Part shown: in pieces, positions 23,701 through 38,000 of the stretch
Position numbering within the stretch: the stretch's first letter is position 1
Layout: the number at the start of each line of letters is the position of its first letter
Source of the DNA: Monomorium pharaonis
Taxonomy: Eukaryota; Arthropoda; Insecta; Hymenoptera; Formicidae
Assembly: GCF_013373865.1 (NCBI RefSeq)
Contig: NC_050472.1
Location: 10,201,805 to 10,265,804, forward strand
DNA length: 64,000 nt
Direction: 5' to 3'
The notes under the pieces: generated by a model
Told to the model about the DNA's origin: nothing
What the model saw: only the letters and a program-made list of their open reading frames with translations
The model's database searches: none
Position numbers and translations under genes: made by a program

Positions 23701-24559
23701 TGTGTTATGTACCGATATTTATTCGTAAATACTGAAAATCCGATTCCATTTTTAATAATGAAAGTTTTTGTGCGATATATTTTTCAGCACGGATTATTAC
23801 ATGCGCTAATGATAATTATCTTTCGTGAGAATTTATTTTGAATGCTACGAAGCGAATCAGAGCGAGACGAGCGAAGAAATTCGACACATTTCTGTAACCC
23901 AAATTATCCATAATTCAACAATTCCACAGGTGTACTCTAAATTTTGACAAGGAGAAAGAATTAAATTGTGAAAATAATTTTTACGACAAAAAAGTTAAAT
24001 GCTTGTTAACTAATGCGTGATTTACTCTTTATTCCTTAAAAAGAAAAAAAATTATAAAACGGAAAAAATTGTGACTAGCAGAGATGAAAGATGCTGAAAT
24101 TTTCTTCAAAATCTACCTTGAATATTAATTATACACATCGAACACTATTGGAAAGTTTTTTTAGTTTATTACAAAGGGTAAAAACTTGTTTGCAGTTAAT
24201 AATTTTAAAAAATTGTCTCAGAAAATGTACTATGGTGTGTATTAAGACTGTTATTTTTTACAACTTTGAAAATTTGAAAGAAAATTTGAAGCTTAAAACT
24301 TTTTTCACGTGAATCGTCGAAATTAATTTCAAATTTTGAAACATTAAAGTTTAAACTTTAAGATGCTTGAAGAAGAATTCTGAAAATCTTCAAAAACCAA
24401 TAAGTATCTTAAATAAATTTTGTGCGAAAATAAATTCTGTTCTCCTTCTCTTCCAATTGAAATTCTGGGTACGTCCATGAACAATCTTCCGATTTCGATT
24501 ATATCGAATGGAAATAATGGAGGCAACCGGACAGGATTAAAATCATTGCGCACTATCAT

Positions 24560-25044
24560 TGATCATTTTTCAATCGAGAATCCAACGTGATGCGCGAGGT
24601 CGCGCAAAATGGACTAATTTCTCGCGATAAAGCGCGTTTATCGTCTATCGCATTCGCTTGATTTTGTGGACATTAACGGACGCGTGAAATTGGAACAGCA
24701 CTCCGTCTCATCATCGCACATCTGTGCATCAGATCAAAACCGGCTCTTATCAACGGCTCTCACAAAGAAGACGAAAATATCAAATATGAATTCGGTCTGG
24801 ATCATTTCGCGTGCGTCTCCCGTGTTCATAATATTTATGTAAACACATTAGGAGAGTCAGGTCACCACGCACTAATGACATCTCCCGACGCATAGTAACC
24901 CCGCGCTGTCGCCAGATTTGCCTTGGCCTGCCTTGGCTGCGCGATCGGCTTGACGGTCAGCTTCTGTCAATTATTCGATGCTCGCGCACTCGCATCGTTC
25001 ACGCTCCTCCTCGGCGATTCGGCCGGAAAAGTCAGTCCGGCGAA
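24560..25044 (+). promoter_or_regulatory. Probable promoter of zinc transporter exon 1a
   Basis: Base composition changes from AT-rich to CpG-rich (repeated CGCG, GCGCG, CGGCC between about 24590 and 25040) directly before the ATG at 25045. This is expected of a broadly active promoter with its 5' UTR. The stretch 23700-24560 before it shows no gene. Confidence 0.4.
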
Positions 25045-25121
25045 ATGGAAAATAGTGGAGCTACATCTGCCGACATAGAAATTCGTACTGTCGTCCTCGA
25101 GCATAACAACCGAGCCAACGA
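25045..25121 (+). other. Alternative first exon 1a of zinc transporter
   Basis: ATG in good context (GCGAAATGG), 25 codons plus 2 nt (MENSGATSADIEIRT start), then a consensus donor GA|GTAAGT. Joined to 43809 it gives ...RANE-FKEKAIYGYG. The open frame, CpG-rich upstream region and matching phase support it. Confidence 0.75.
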
Positions 25122-28100
25122 GTAAGTATTCTCGCTCTATTGTGATAATATTTTCATGTTGTTTAGCATTCGCTTCTCGAATTTCTCATTTAACAGAACG
25201 CGACACGTATCTTCTTCATGTTCGTATATAGAGTATTTTGATAATTGTGCGAAAAAATATGTGATTCTTATTTTTTAAGAATGTTTGTGTTATATTTCAA
25301 AATATCAAAAATTTTAAAGTTCTACAGATTTTATTATTACGTTTGAATATCTCTGTGTAAAATTTGAACGTGATCTTATTAGTTTAAAGTTACTTTAGTT
25401 TAAAAGTTACTTAATTTTTTGTTCACTCTTGATTCTTATTTAAAATCACGTTTTGTAGAACTTTGCCAATTCGATGAGAAAGTGATATATATGTATTAAG
25501 CAAGAGTTAACTCAAATTTTTTACACGAAATAATTAAACTCTAATAAATAGTTGTAGTGTAAATACTCATTTGGGTCCACTTATTTGTTTGGAAATTATT
25601 TAAATTTACAATAGAGTTATTTTTGTTGCGTTAGCCAAATTTTTCGTTATTTTCTTTGCAAATAATTTCAGGATCAAAATTCAAATATTTCCGATTAAAT
25701 TTTTTGTTTAAGAAAAAAAATAAACTTAATAGGTTAATAATTTTTAATTTTCGATAATTTTTAACTGTCATTGTAGAGCCACACATTCTTGAGAAAATTG
25801 TTCTAACAATCCGATATATGCAATTCAAGTAATAGAAATAATTTAAAGCAATACTGGGGTGAGGAAAGTACATAAAAAATTAGAGTAGAAATAAAATGCT
25901 TAAATCAATTCTTGATTTAGAAAATTAGGAATTTATTTTTACGATATTATTAATTTACGATAGTTTATAATAGAATATCAAAATATATTTTTATATATTT
26001 ATTTTTTCATATCTGTTCTCGCATTTTTTAAAACTTACGCACTAAATTGTTTTGCTTATCTGTAATTTGAAACACATTATGATAGCAAGTTATCGAGTAT
26101 TGACCAAACACTACCTTGACAGTGATAAAAAAAAGAGGTAAAGTAACTTCAATTGACTATTGTTGTCGGAAAATTTCAATAAATTTATAGGCGCAATTGT
26201 AATCCAATACGTTTCATCGAAAAATCTGAAATGGCGTATTAAATTATCCGCATCAGGGACATGCCAATCATTAAAGGTTCTACAGTCGCTTATGCTTTTT
26301 TTTATTATCGGTGGCGTTTGTACACGTAATTTTTGATAGACAGATGAAGGTTATTTAATAATATGTATTGTTATATTTCTTTCCCACTGTCTAACACTCT
26401 ATGTAATGACCTTTTTTCTCGTGATCCAGATCACGTTTCCGCGTAAACGTAAAAATGCAACCCCAAGTATCCAATTGTTTTACACGAAACCCTACCTCTC
26501 GTCTCGTGACATGCCGCCAAAAGAGTTACAAAATATCATCGCGTCGAGAAGGAACTAGTAGTTCTGATTCGAATACGAAAATCGACCGAAAATGGATATG
26601 GACTGCATCGTCAACGAGTAAATAATAAGTTCAAAATTGCTTTAATACTTTTCGCTTTCAAACTCTATACGAGAAAAGGATCATTATTTTCATTTTGATT
26701 TTTGTCATGTTTAACTTTCATTCAATTTACAATCGATTCGAATCAAACTATGGCGCGATTTACAATTTCAAAATATACTTCGGAGATCCTGAGTAATAAT
26801 ACGAAAACGTCAAAGACGATTTAAAATCCCAATTTTCCGCGTTGTATTGTGTTAATTTACGCATCAGAGTATCATGTTTAAACGTAGTGATAGCAAGACC
26901 TAGTTTGTCATAGATAATTTGTAAGTATTCTCAGCTTCTTGGTTTACTCGCGTTTGTTTTTTTCCGGGTATCTCGTAACATATATTTGCATTGCGCATCA
27001 TTGATCAATGATATGCGATACAAACCATGACAGCCATACACTATCGGCATATAAAAAGAACAGTGTGCGTAATAGGCAACATATCTTTAATATTTCATTG
27101 CACGTTGAGACTGTCTGATGGGCTTGGGATACCTATTTATATTTTGCGTCGAATAAAACATGAAAAAAAAAAAAAAAACTTACTTTTACATAATTAAAAC
27201 AAAACTAGACGAACTGTTTTTGGTATCATTAAATTTAATTTATCATTCTTTATATTGATTTACTTTATTATAACTCTTAAGGAGATCCTGAAATAAATTA
27301 TCGACTTTTTTTTATTAGACAACATCTTTGAATTGGCTTTACAGAATTCCAAATCTTTTTGCACAATTAAAGCAAAAATTAAGAGAACAAAAGGCGATAT
27401 TAATAACAAAACAAATTGTCAACATATTAAAAAGTACAAAAAATTTTTATTATTAACATAAAATCACTCTTTGCCTTTTTCATTTTTGTGTATACTTTAA
27501 TTGCGTAAAAGAATTTAGAATTCTATAAAGTTAATTAAAAAATATTCTCTAATAAAAAAATGTCGGTAGTTAATTAATTTGCTTTAGAATCCCCTTAAAA
27601 TTAATATAACATTCTCTTGGCTTCCTGTTTCTTGCTTTTGTGTCTATTGCCTGTATATTTCTTCACATATTTTATAAAAATTGATCAGATAAAAGTTGAC
27701 AACCCAGACAAAAATTGTTAGTGACAGCTAGGTAATGAGAGATTGCATTTATATCCATTTGTGAAAAATTTTATTGACGGGTACAAACAGTTGGTGAATC
27801 CTCTGTTAACATTTTATTACACAGATAAGGGCCGATTGTTTCCAATTTATTGAGAAACTTTATCCGACGAGTACTTATTATCTGTCTTTATTTAAAAAGA
27901 AAGATAAAAATAGGCACATGTTTACCTAATAGATAAGTTTACCAAGCAGTTAAAACAACCAGCCCTAAATATGTCATTAAATGCCACTAAAACACTTCGT
28001 AAGAAACGCTTTGAAAGCACTCACATAATTGCATGTCAGCGTGCAAAACATTTTGTTCATAACCAATTAATAAATATCTTTATAATGTAGAGATCTTTAG

Positions 28101-31100
28101 CGAACGCAGCATCACCATCACAGACAGACGCGGCATAATTCCATTTCTCGTAAATAAAAAAAAAACGCACATAATAGGATAGAACATTAATTATTACAAA
28201 AATTTTTACTGAGATTCTAATAAAATAATTCCTTGATGCAAATTCCTAAAATTAGGATTAAAGATAAAAATAAAAGATGTATTTTAACACACAGTACAAT
28301 TTTTAATTTTGTGCAAAAATTAATTCACAAAAATTTGATAAAATACCTAACACCCAGGCAAAAATAGTTTTATATTTAAAAAGTTAAAATTTTGATAAGT
28401 GTTATGTTTTTAAAATGTTATACAAATGTTCAAACGGTATTTTAATAAAACATTTTCCGAACATTTGCAACATTCCAAAAACACACAATACTTTTTGAAT
28501 ATCTATCAAACATAGTCGTAAACAAATTTTTGCCAAACAAATTTTTAAAGAGACAAGAATTATATGACAAAAACACGATGAATTAGTACGCAAAAAGATA
28601 AAAAGGCAATGAGCAAAAAGAAAGGATGGAAAGCAAAGAGCACATTATAGATTAGGTTTTAGCAGAAAGAACACATAAATATTATATTATGCTGCTTTCT
28701 TCCGACTTATTTCTTATTTTGAACTGTCTCTTTAAAGTATTCAAGTTGATATTTCTTTAATTTTTAAATTTTTTCCTCGATGTTTTTATAATTAATTATT
28801 TATAAAGATTATCGATAAAGCAATAATTTCTCCGAGAAAAAATCAACTCTCACTCGATCGTCGCTCAAATCAGATCTTTTCACGAAAAAAATTGCTGTAA
28901 TTGTTACAATAATATATTTTTGTTTGAAAAAGAAAGTACGTAAATTTAAGTTATATCCCAGATAGCACAGAGAGTTAAAAAAGAACTCAATTGTATGTCA
29001 CCAAATATGAATTCTTTTTGAATATTTCTGTCTCTGACTACCGAACATTACAATCGTTTTTAACGCTTTGTAGAAACTGTTGGCTTTTTTTGCTTGTGTT
29101 AATATTGTCTGAAATCAACATATTTAGTTTATAGTTATTTTACAATAGGCATATCGATTTATATTGTTCATTAAGTACATGTTTTTCATCGGTTTTAATC
29201 TTTTACATTTCTCGACAAGATTTTTTGACCATAATTTTGGATTATTTTTGATTGTATTATTTATTTGTTCACGCTTTAATTATTATGACACATTTTTATG
29301 GGCGATATGCATTATTTTTATGGATATTCAGTCGGTATTTTCTAAATGGTATTAACTATATTTTCGTTTGCGTTATTTTACTCTTGTTTAATAAATTATA
29401 TTGTATTGTGAGAATTGGTATTGGCTCGACATATTGACCTATTTATCTTATTATTTTTGCTTAACATTAACGAGCTCTTTATAATTTGTTTATTTTTTCT
29501 TTTTGAATATTTTTTATAAAAATAATTCTTTTTGCATCTCAAAAAGAATTCATAATTGGTGACATAAAATTGAATTCTTTTTAAATCTCTGTGCTATCTG
29601 GGATTACATTGAGTGTTTAGATTAGATCATAACCAGGTTAGTATCATCAATTCGCCAAAAATTTTGAAGTAAAAGAAGTGTTCGTTACATTGCGATTCTC
29701 CTTAAATATATCTTAGCCAGCAAAATGTCCATAATATGCAGCAATTGCACCTACATTAAACTCATGTTCTAACAATGCAATCTATGATGCTCTAATGGCA
29801 AATTGGTAACAGAGTCTACTTGATTTTTTATGCCAATCTACATCAAACTGAGTGTAGAGCTACTTTACTTCTGTTGCCAACTTGCCGTTAGGTGTGAATA
29901 ACATTTTGTCGTCATTATCTGATATTATAATTATACTATTGTAATATTCAGAACAGCTTCTGGATAAGGTTAGGATAACTGTACAATTGTGCAGTAAAGC
30001 TTTCGGCACACGATATGATTTTTCATGCTAGCATGCATATGCGGCATCGTACGATTGGGTTACGATTGGTAATATAGTCATTCGAGCCAATCAGGACACG
30101 CAATAAGATGGCTCGTATGCGATCTAGTATGAAAAATTGTATCGTGTGCCGAAGATTTAACTGTACAAATCACTTACTTAAAGATAAATTATGGTTTCCA
30201 TAACTTTTTTGTACAGACGGAATATATTAGGTGGTAAATTTAATTTCTGCCGCTCGCTATTAGAGAGCATTGGTCCCAACACTGATGAGTTTTGACGGTG
30301 AAGTCGCACGTTTTTGTAGTTTATACATTGCTGAAAGTAATTCAGTCCTTACAGATTAGATTTCTTGAAGCCAAAGAGATTTTCCAATTGATTGAAAATA
30401 AACTGCGATAAGCTATTTTTCCGACATGTGCTTCTTTACTACTTCCACCTCAAGAAAACCGCAGCTGAAACACATCGCTTATTATTTAAAGTGTATGGTG
30501 AAGAAACTCCATCAGAAAAAACATGTAGAGTTTGGTTTGACATTTAACGCTTTCGAAACGGTGATTTTGACACGAGAGACAAAGAATGTTCCAGACAACC
30601 AAAAAAATTTGAAAATGTTGAGCTGCAAGAATTTAGCTTAAACGCTTTTAGAGTTATCGAAAGCGTTAAATGTTACTCCAATGGCCGTCTTAAAACGCTT
30701 GCATGCCATAGAGACGAAAAGACGGCAGGAATTAAGTTGACCACCTAATAATATTATTATTATTCTGTCGTGACAGCCGTAATCTCCTTGAATAAAAATC
30801 TAACGCGATCAAAGCATGACGCGATCACAGGAAATGCCTTTCGGTTATGAAATAATCCGCTTCCTCGCGCGATCGGTACACGTCCGGCGTGATTTCTGAA
30901 TCATCGCGCGCTCCTGCATCACGTGCGCCCGCTGTACCTCGCTGGAAAGTTACGTGAACGTTACCCGCATGTTTATTTCACCTTCGCCATTCACTCAGTC
31001 TCGATTCGCGATCCACCGTGTGATCCGCGTCAATCGACGGCGGTACGTAAACTTTCGCTTCGTTCTAACGACGGAACTCCTGAATTTTCCGCTACATCGG

Positions 31101-31959
31101 TGCAATACATCGGTGAAATCTCAAGGAGAGAAACACATCGCTGATCCGAGGAATTTATCCTCTTAGTTTTCTTTCAAGTCGAGTTTTCTTATTAAGTGTT
31201 TCGCGCAAGATCAACAATCCCGCGTTGGACGTAGAAGAAGACGAGCGACTTTTGAAGAATGCTATCGGTTCCGCGTGTCTCATTCGAGAGTCTCGAACGA
31301 GACTGATAAGACTATTATTGGTGCCAATGCGATTACTGAAGAATCAAAGAAGTGTAAACGATAATCGACCGCGCGCTCGCCAATAAATCGCGAATTATAT
31401 TCGCGTGACTGTTAAATCCGTTGCAGATGCAATAAACCGGATTCGATTTGTGAAAGCACCTATTGACACCAAAATGAACGTGCTGAGTCGTCAAACTCCA
31501 GGATACGAGATATGTACCAGTTATACAAGATATATCGAATATATATATAACAGCAACAGGGTATTGTGAAATTTTAAAGACTGAATAACGTACGATGAAA
31601 AAAAGGTCTTTTCTAAAAAAATAGTTAATTTAATCGGCGATTTCGATCGCCTTTTTCCTTTTTTCCGCTCTTCCAACAATTTACCTTCCCGTCCTAAACT
31701 AATTAAAAGACTGTTGGCGTCACGAGCTCCTAAAAGTCAGCCTATCTACTCCGTGAACATTGAGTTCGGGACAAAAGCTCGACGAGACGTATCTTCTCCA
31801 AATGGAGATAGAAGAAAGAGACAGAGAGAACAGATAGAAAGGGAGCGAGTGAGTAACATATCAAGCAAGTGGGGACTTCTGATAAAGACAGGCCGACTGA
31901 GAGGAGAAGCAGAGAGACTGAGAAGGAAAAATATAAGAAAAAAAGAAGGAAAAAGAGAG

Positions 31960-32022
<63 letters not shown>

Positions 32023-35000
32023 GAGAGAGACATCGCTGGTGTTAGATCTTTTATCTGCCGGACGAGTAGGCCCAGGCTGAAACGCGGACCCTCTTCCACC
32101 AAAAGCGTGGCGAGTCTCCGTATGGGTTGATTCTTCATTCGAGTGACGGGTGCAGTCGATCCGCGTCTCTCTGGTCGTCGGGAGGACGACATCCACGCAC
32201 GACTTCGTTGATTACGACAACTGCACGCACCAGTCGCCGCGGTTCCCTTCCCCGTCCGTCGCGGCCGCCTACACTCGCGTTCCTCCGCCTCGGACGAGCC
32301 CGCGATCTCGTCTTCCTCTTTTTTTCTGGCACTTGGCAGTCGCTTGCGATTCGACAAAACAAAGGATCGTCGGACGAATCTCGCTCGTTCCAGGGAGACC
32401 GAGACGGTGACGTCGCGCCATCGGCGGCCGACCGACTGCGAGCTGGACCCGCGAACGATCCACCTTGGGATGGATGACGAGAAGATCAAGCTGTGAGTTT
32501 CCTTCGAGTTGCAATCGTTGATCCTCGCTCCGTATTAGAATCGGCCGAGACGCGAACGGAAGGAGAAGTTGTGCGAAACCAGCGAATGGAAAATTTCGGA
32601 AGATTGCGGGAACTTTGGGAAGGGCTGTTGTCAATCACCCTGAATTATGATCCGCATAATCCGTAGTTTAATTGCACCTTTGAAAGATGCGTCTGTGATA
32701 TTTTGATTATTTTTTGTAATTTGTGACAAGCCACTTTCTAAGGAGAAATGATGAATTAGGTAAAAATATGCTAGCTATTGTCGGATGGAATCAGAAGAGT
32801 GCCTTTTCTTGATGAGGATAATCATTGGAAAATCTTTGATCTTTGTACACCTGTATTTCTTTCACCTTTCTTTTTCTTTCAAATACATTTGCTACTGGTA
32901 TTACACGGTATTATATTTTTTACATTGAATTAGATTAGCATATAAAAAATATGGGATAATGGCTGACAGATTGAAAATTAATTCTTTATGGAAGTTAGAG
33001 TTACATACCCGTAAGTAATGTCATTCATTTTTCAATCTTCAAATATTTCGATAACATACTACACAATATATAATATTTAATGATAAATGTATTTACTAAA
33101 ATTTATTCTTTTAATATATGTATATACGTATGAAAAACATTATGAAACTTTTATTCAAATTATTAAAATATAGATTACACATATATAGATTATACATACA
33201 CTGGCGAAAAGTATATTACTTATAGGTTTTTTAAGCATAAATTTTTTTTAAGTAAATCAAATGGAGTTATTTTACAATAAATATTTTTTTCAAAATAACA
33301 TGTACAAAATGTATCTAATACTAAGTTTTATATAATATACAATATTTATGATAAGTAAAAAAATAAATATATTTTGTACATATTTTACACATACTTTTGA
33401 CATTTGTGATAAATCCTTATACTCAATCTAAGATTACAAAAATACTTTTGAAATATTTTAGTAAATATTTATAAAATTGTTAAATAATTGTTATAAATAT
33501 TATAAATATTTTTATTTATAAAACTTTTATAAATATTATGTGTGCATTGTTTGGGGCGTTCAAAATAATTCATATCGTATAAAATATTTTGAACAATTTT
33601 CATGTCTATATTTGAAGCATAAATTTTTGGAGAAATGTTAAGACGCCAAGAGTTTCCGAATTATTAATCTCCTGTGAACTAAGTTTTAAATTCTTTTAAA
33701 ATTTAATTTATAAAAAGGATATGTTTACATTGAAAATTTTGTGCTAATTTAACAAAATATCGCAAATTTTAAACAGATCACTAAAATTATTGTGTTAATT
33801 TAACACAAGATAAATGTTACAAAGTAACAAAAATCTTATGTAAAAAATCAATACTTTAATATAATTTAGAAACAGATTATAAAAACCTATTTCTTCGGTA
33901 ATATTTATATTATGCTAAAATATTTGTTTATCTTAAAATTTATGTTTTAAAACTATTACTTTAATGTTATTTGTTTCTTTACCTTATAGATTATGTTATT
34001 TTAACATTGAAAATGTTAAATATTAATTTTACATAAAATGTTTAAATAACATAATCATTTATTTGGTTATATTAAATTAACACTGGAGTATGTTATAAAT
34101 TCAACACAAAAATTTTAACTAGAAATGTTAACATAAATACAAATTGTTTCTTACTGTCTTACAACAATGTAGAATAGCCTTGAAAGAATCCGATATAGTA
34201 CGAAAATATTGTGGAATATTAATGGAAGGTCACCAATACTGGCATATATCTCCTAAATTAACACCTTATTTCTCAGAAACTAAACACTACATTATATTAA
34301 TATTAATGGAAACATGATTTTAGATAATTAAAGAATTAAAAATCTATAGTTTAAATCCACAGTACTAAAGACGAATTCTTTAAGATTAAAATTTGCATGA
34401 TTTTTTAAGTTGCATACTTTAAACAATAATGAGTATATTATTGATAATAATAGATTATTACATATGTTTGTAGCTTTCAAAAACTTTTTATTTATATTCT
34501 TTTATACTTTTCTCTTAATATGGTAAAATATAAAATTGTGAAACATAAGTCAATACATTTCTGTATTCTGAGACGAATTTGAGATATATGATCTATTTTT
34601 TTCATAACATAATTTTATTTTAAATAAATGGTTTATTTTTCAAATTATTTATAATTATTTAAAATTTATTTTTGTTTTCTAATCTCTAAATTGCTTTTAT
34701 TTTTAAAATATTTAATGGTTTGAGTCATCAATTAATTTTCTCTTAAAATTTATTCTCAAAATGTGATAATTGTTGGAAAATGTGTGACCTCGAGAAATTT
34801 TACTATACTTTTAAAATTTACTGAAAGTATAGTAAAATTTCTCGAGGTCACACATTATCCTACAATTACCAAATTTTGAGGGTAAATTTTAAGAGAAAAT
34901 TCTCTCCGTGTATTTGACTTTTGCTATTACTACTTACTATAACAATTTTGATGGTCCATTTTTTAGATGTAATTTTTAATTGTGTTGCAAAAACATTAAG

Positions 35001-38000
35001 TATTACAAAAACTGCTATACTATATTTAAAAGAAGAAGAATTTTTTAGCTTACATTTATGTTTTATTTTTAAACATTAAAGTTTTACTTTTAGATTTTGT
35101 TTAAGAAATATTATTCAAGAACAAAGTAATGTGCCCGTATTGATGACCTTCCCTATTAAAATATTCTTACCATTTTGTCGACAAACATCAACTGCCTTTT
35201 GACACTCGACACACGTCGCGTCGTCGCGTCGACGAGAAAGCTTCCCTCCTTCGATTTCTCTTTCTTCGGGTAACGTCTCCGCGTGTTAACGAGTCGGCAA
35301 GCTGACTCGCTGATTGCCGAAATTATGCGGCAATTTTGCCGTGTGCGACGTGCAGTGTGGCTTTGCAAACAACAAGGCCACGATTCCCCTTCACTTTGCC
35401 ACGCGACAGGATCTCTAATACAATGGTCACACGTGCACGAGGACGTGCAACCAGCCTCGCGAGTTTTAACAAAAACGCACGTTTCTTCCGATTAAATCAT
35501 CGTGTTGTAACTATCAGCACGACTCTCGCGTGTAAAAATGATAAATCAAGTTTTTCCTCAACATTGTTTGTCGACTTAATTACCTTGATGCGCGAGTTCT
35601 TTCGCATAGAACTTTATATTCTAGTTAATGTAAAAGAAATAATCGTGTGTGCTAGAAAAAATAAAATTCCATGTAATATGATTGATTATTCCGTTGCGTT
35701 TTGTTGATAACTTTTATTGAATTAGTTGTTTTTATTTGACTTAACTTTTATAACTATTTTCTGGTATTTTCTGCCGGATATTTACGATCATATCATTAAA
35801 CTCGGATAAAAATCGCGTCGGCATTATTTATGAAATAAATTCAAGTAACTATGTAATCACGAGCAACTATGCGTGCGAGGATAATAAAAGGAACGCGCTG
35901 TCGCGTGATTCCCGTTTCGGTTTTGTTCATCACGGAATATTTTTTCAGTAAACTACTCTGGAATAACGGGACTTAGCTTCGCGCGACCTGAAAGCATTGC
36001 GGTTGTGTCCATGGACCTTCAAAACGCAGCCTTGAAATACTTTGCGTCCGACTTCGCCGACGTTTCTTTTTTTACTCATACTTTAACAATTCATGTAAAA
36101 CGTAAATGGATTTATCGTTACACTTGTGAATCCACTAAATAATTTAAGATAAATTAAAACTGTCGACACTCTTCAATGATTGATCAATGGTACGTTTGAC
36201 ACATTTATATCCGATTCAAATAATGAAATAATTATTTTTTATTTTCTATTTAGATGTTTTTCAATCTATATTGAAGCTGTACTTTCCTTACGTTCACGTT
36301 AAAGGATGTGTACAGCCTTTTTTACACGTGAGAATGTATTTCTTTAAAGGTCTGTAAATACGAAAATAATTATTGGTTTAATTGAGCCGAATAATACATA
36401 GATACCAGATAACAGAATGAGACAAATGTATATTAATTTTCTAGGGACTTCTTTGAAGAATCTCTTTCCAGCTAAATCGCACGTTGTTATAGAAAGAGCG
36501 TCAATCATTTAAATCACTCTTGTTTGACGATCGCGGTTGACTTCTTGGGTTTCTCTCTCATTAGCGCATCGTACCTAGAAAACCGCAAGTTTTTTCTCTT
36601 CCTTCTTGTTCTTTATCTAGTTGTTGGCCCGTCATGCTTTCTAAGGGTTAAGAACAACGAATCGTTAATTCACGATTGTTTAACTGAAACTGTGCTGCAC
36701 GCAATTTTCGCGTTGCATAAGTAGAATGTAGGAGTTTTCCCTCATTTCTGTCATTTTTGCCGTTTTAACATTGCCAACCTGCTGTTAATCCACGAGTATC
36801 CAGTAGTGGTATTTGCGGAGTGGATAATTTTACATTAGCTAGTGTAACGATCACGTTTTATCGCGGGGAGGAAGGGTGCACTCGCGCGTGTGATCGTGAT
36901 CGTACGATCTTGAAAACGATCATAGGCGCCGCGATACGTAAGGATTCCGATCGTTTGAGTTTTCTTTTTAGAGCAATCAAAGTATTAAAAGAAAATTTTT
37001 TTTCTTCCGAACGATATTATTTGTTATTTAATTATTAACACAATAATTAACATTAATAAGCTTTAAAGCGCAATCAGTGCGTATATTCACTGATTTGCAG
37101 CGGCATACTTCGGTCTTTCAGTGATTTTCACTTCAGAATTAGTGTGTTATCACCGAAAGATTAGAGTATTTATTTCACTGATTCACAATCAGTGAATGAT
37201 TATAAGTACAACTCTGAAAGTTATATTTTCACTGATTTTGTCGAGATTTCACTAATTGTATTTTAGAGAGTATATTTTTTTAATTACTTATTTCATTTAC
37301 TCGTTCAGGATTCAGCTAATAATCTTATTTTCGTCAAATTCTCGTTATCCAACTTGTTTTTAGATTTTTTTTAGATATTAGTAGATGATTAGAACATTAC
37401 TTTTTTTTAAAAGAAATTGATAAGTCCATAAAGATTTTCTATCGTATCAGCGATATATTTGTCGTATGAAACATCTTGTCGACGCCCATGGAAGTGACTC
37501 TCTCTCTTTCTCTCTCTTTCTCTCTCTCAACCAGGCGAGACTGTTGTTCTCGTATTACCACAGTATAATTAATACGAAACACTGACATGGTGTCCGATAG
37601 CATGACGGCGAAACAACGAATCAACCGTCGTCGGTTATTAATCCGCCGGTGCAACTGATTATTTAAGAATACGTGACGACAATCTGCAAGCCATTCAATC
37701 GATTCGAAATACATATAATCCAACGCAAATAATTGCCATATGGTTAATAAGGAGTATTCCGGTAATAAAATAACGAGAAACCCCTTCGTGTAATAATGCC
37801 TATTTTTCTGTTCTTAAATCTAACAATGTTTGAAATATCCATTAGTCGTTTGAATGATAGTAACAGGGAGTTTTCATAGAGTTGTGAGGTCATTTGTCAT
37901 TTCCTCATTGACTGGCGGACGTAGGAGGAGAAAAGATAAACACTGTGCGGCGTGTATCATGAACGAAAGGAAGTATATTCGACATACGTATCGACACGAA

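Noticed and set aside
31714..32634. Several long open frames on both strands, up to 247 codons
   Set aside because: They overlap in all frames, consist of R/E or S/L runs from the GA tract and CpG-rich DNA, and the only supported coding here is the 23-nt exon 1b.
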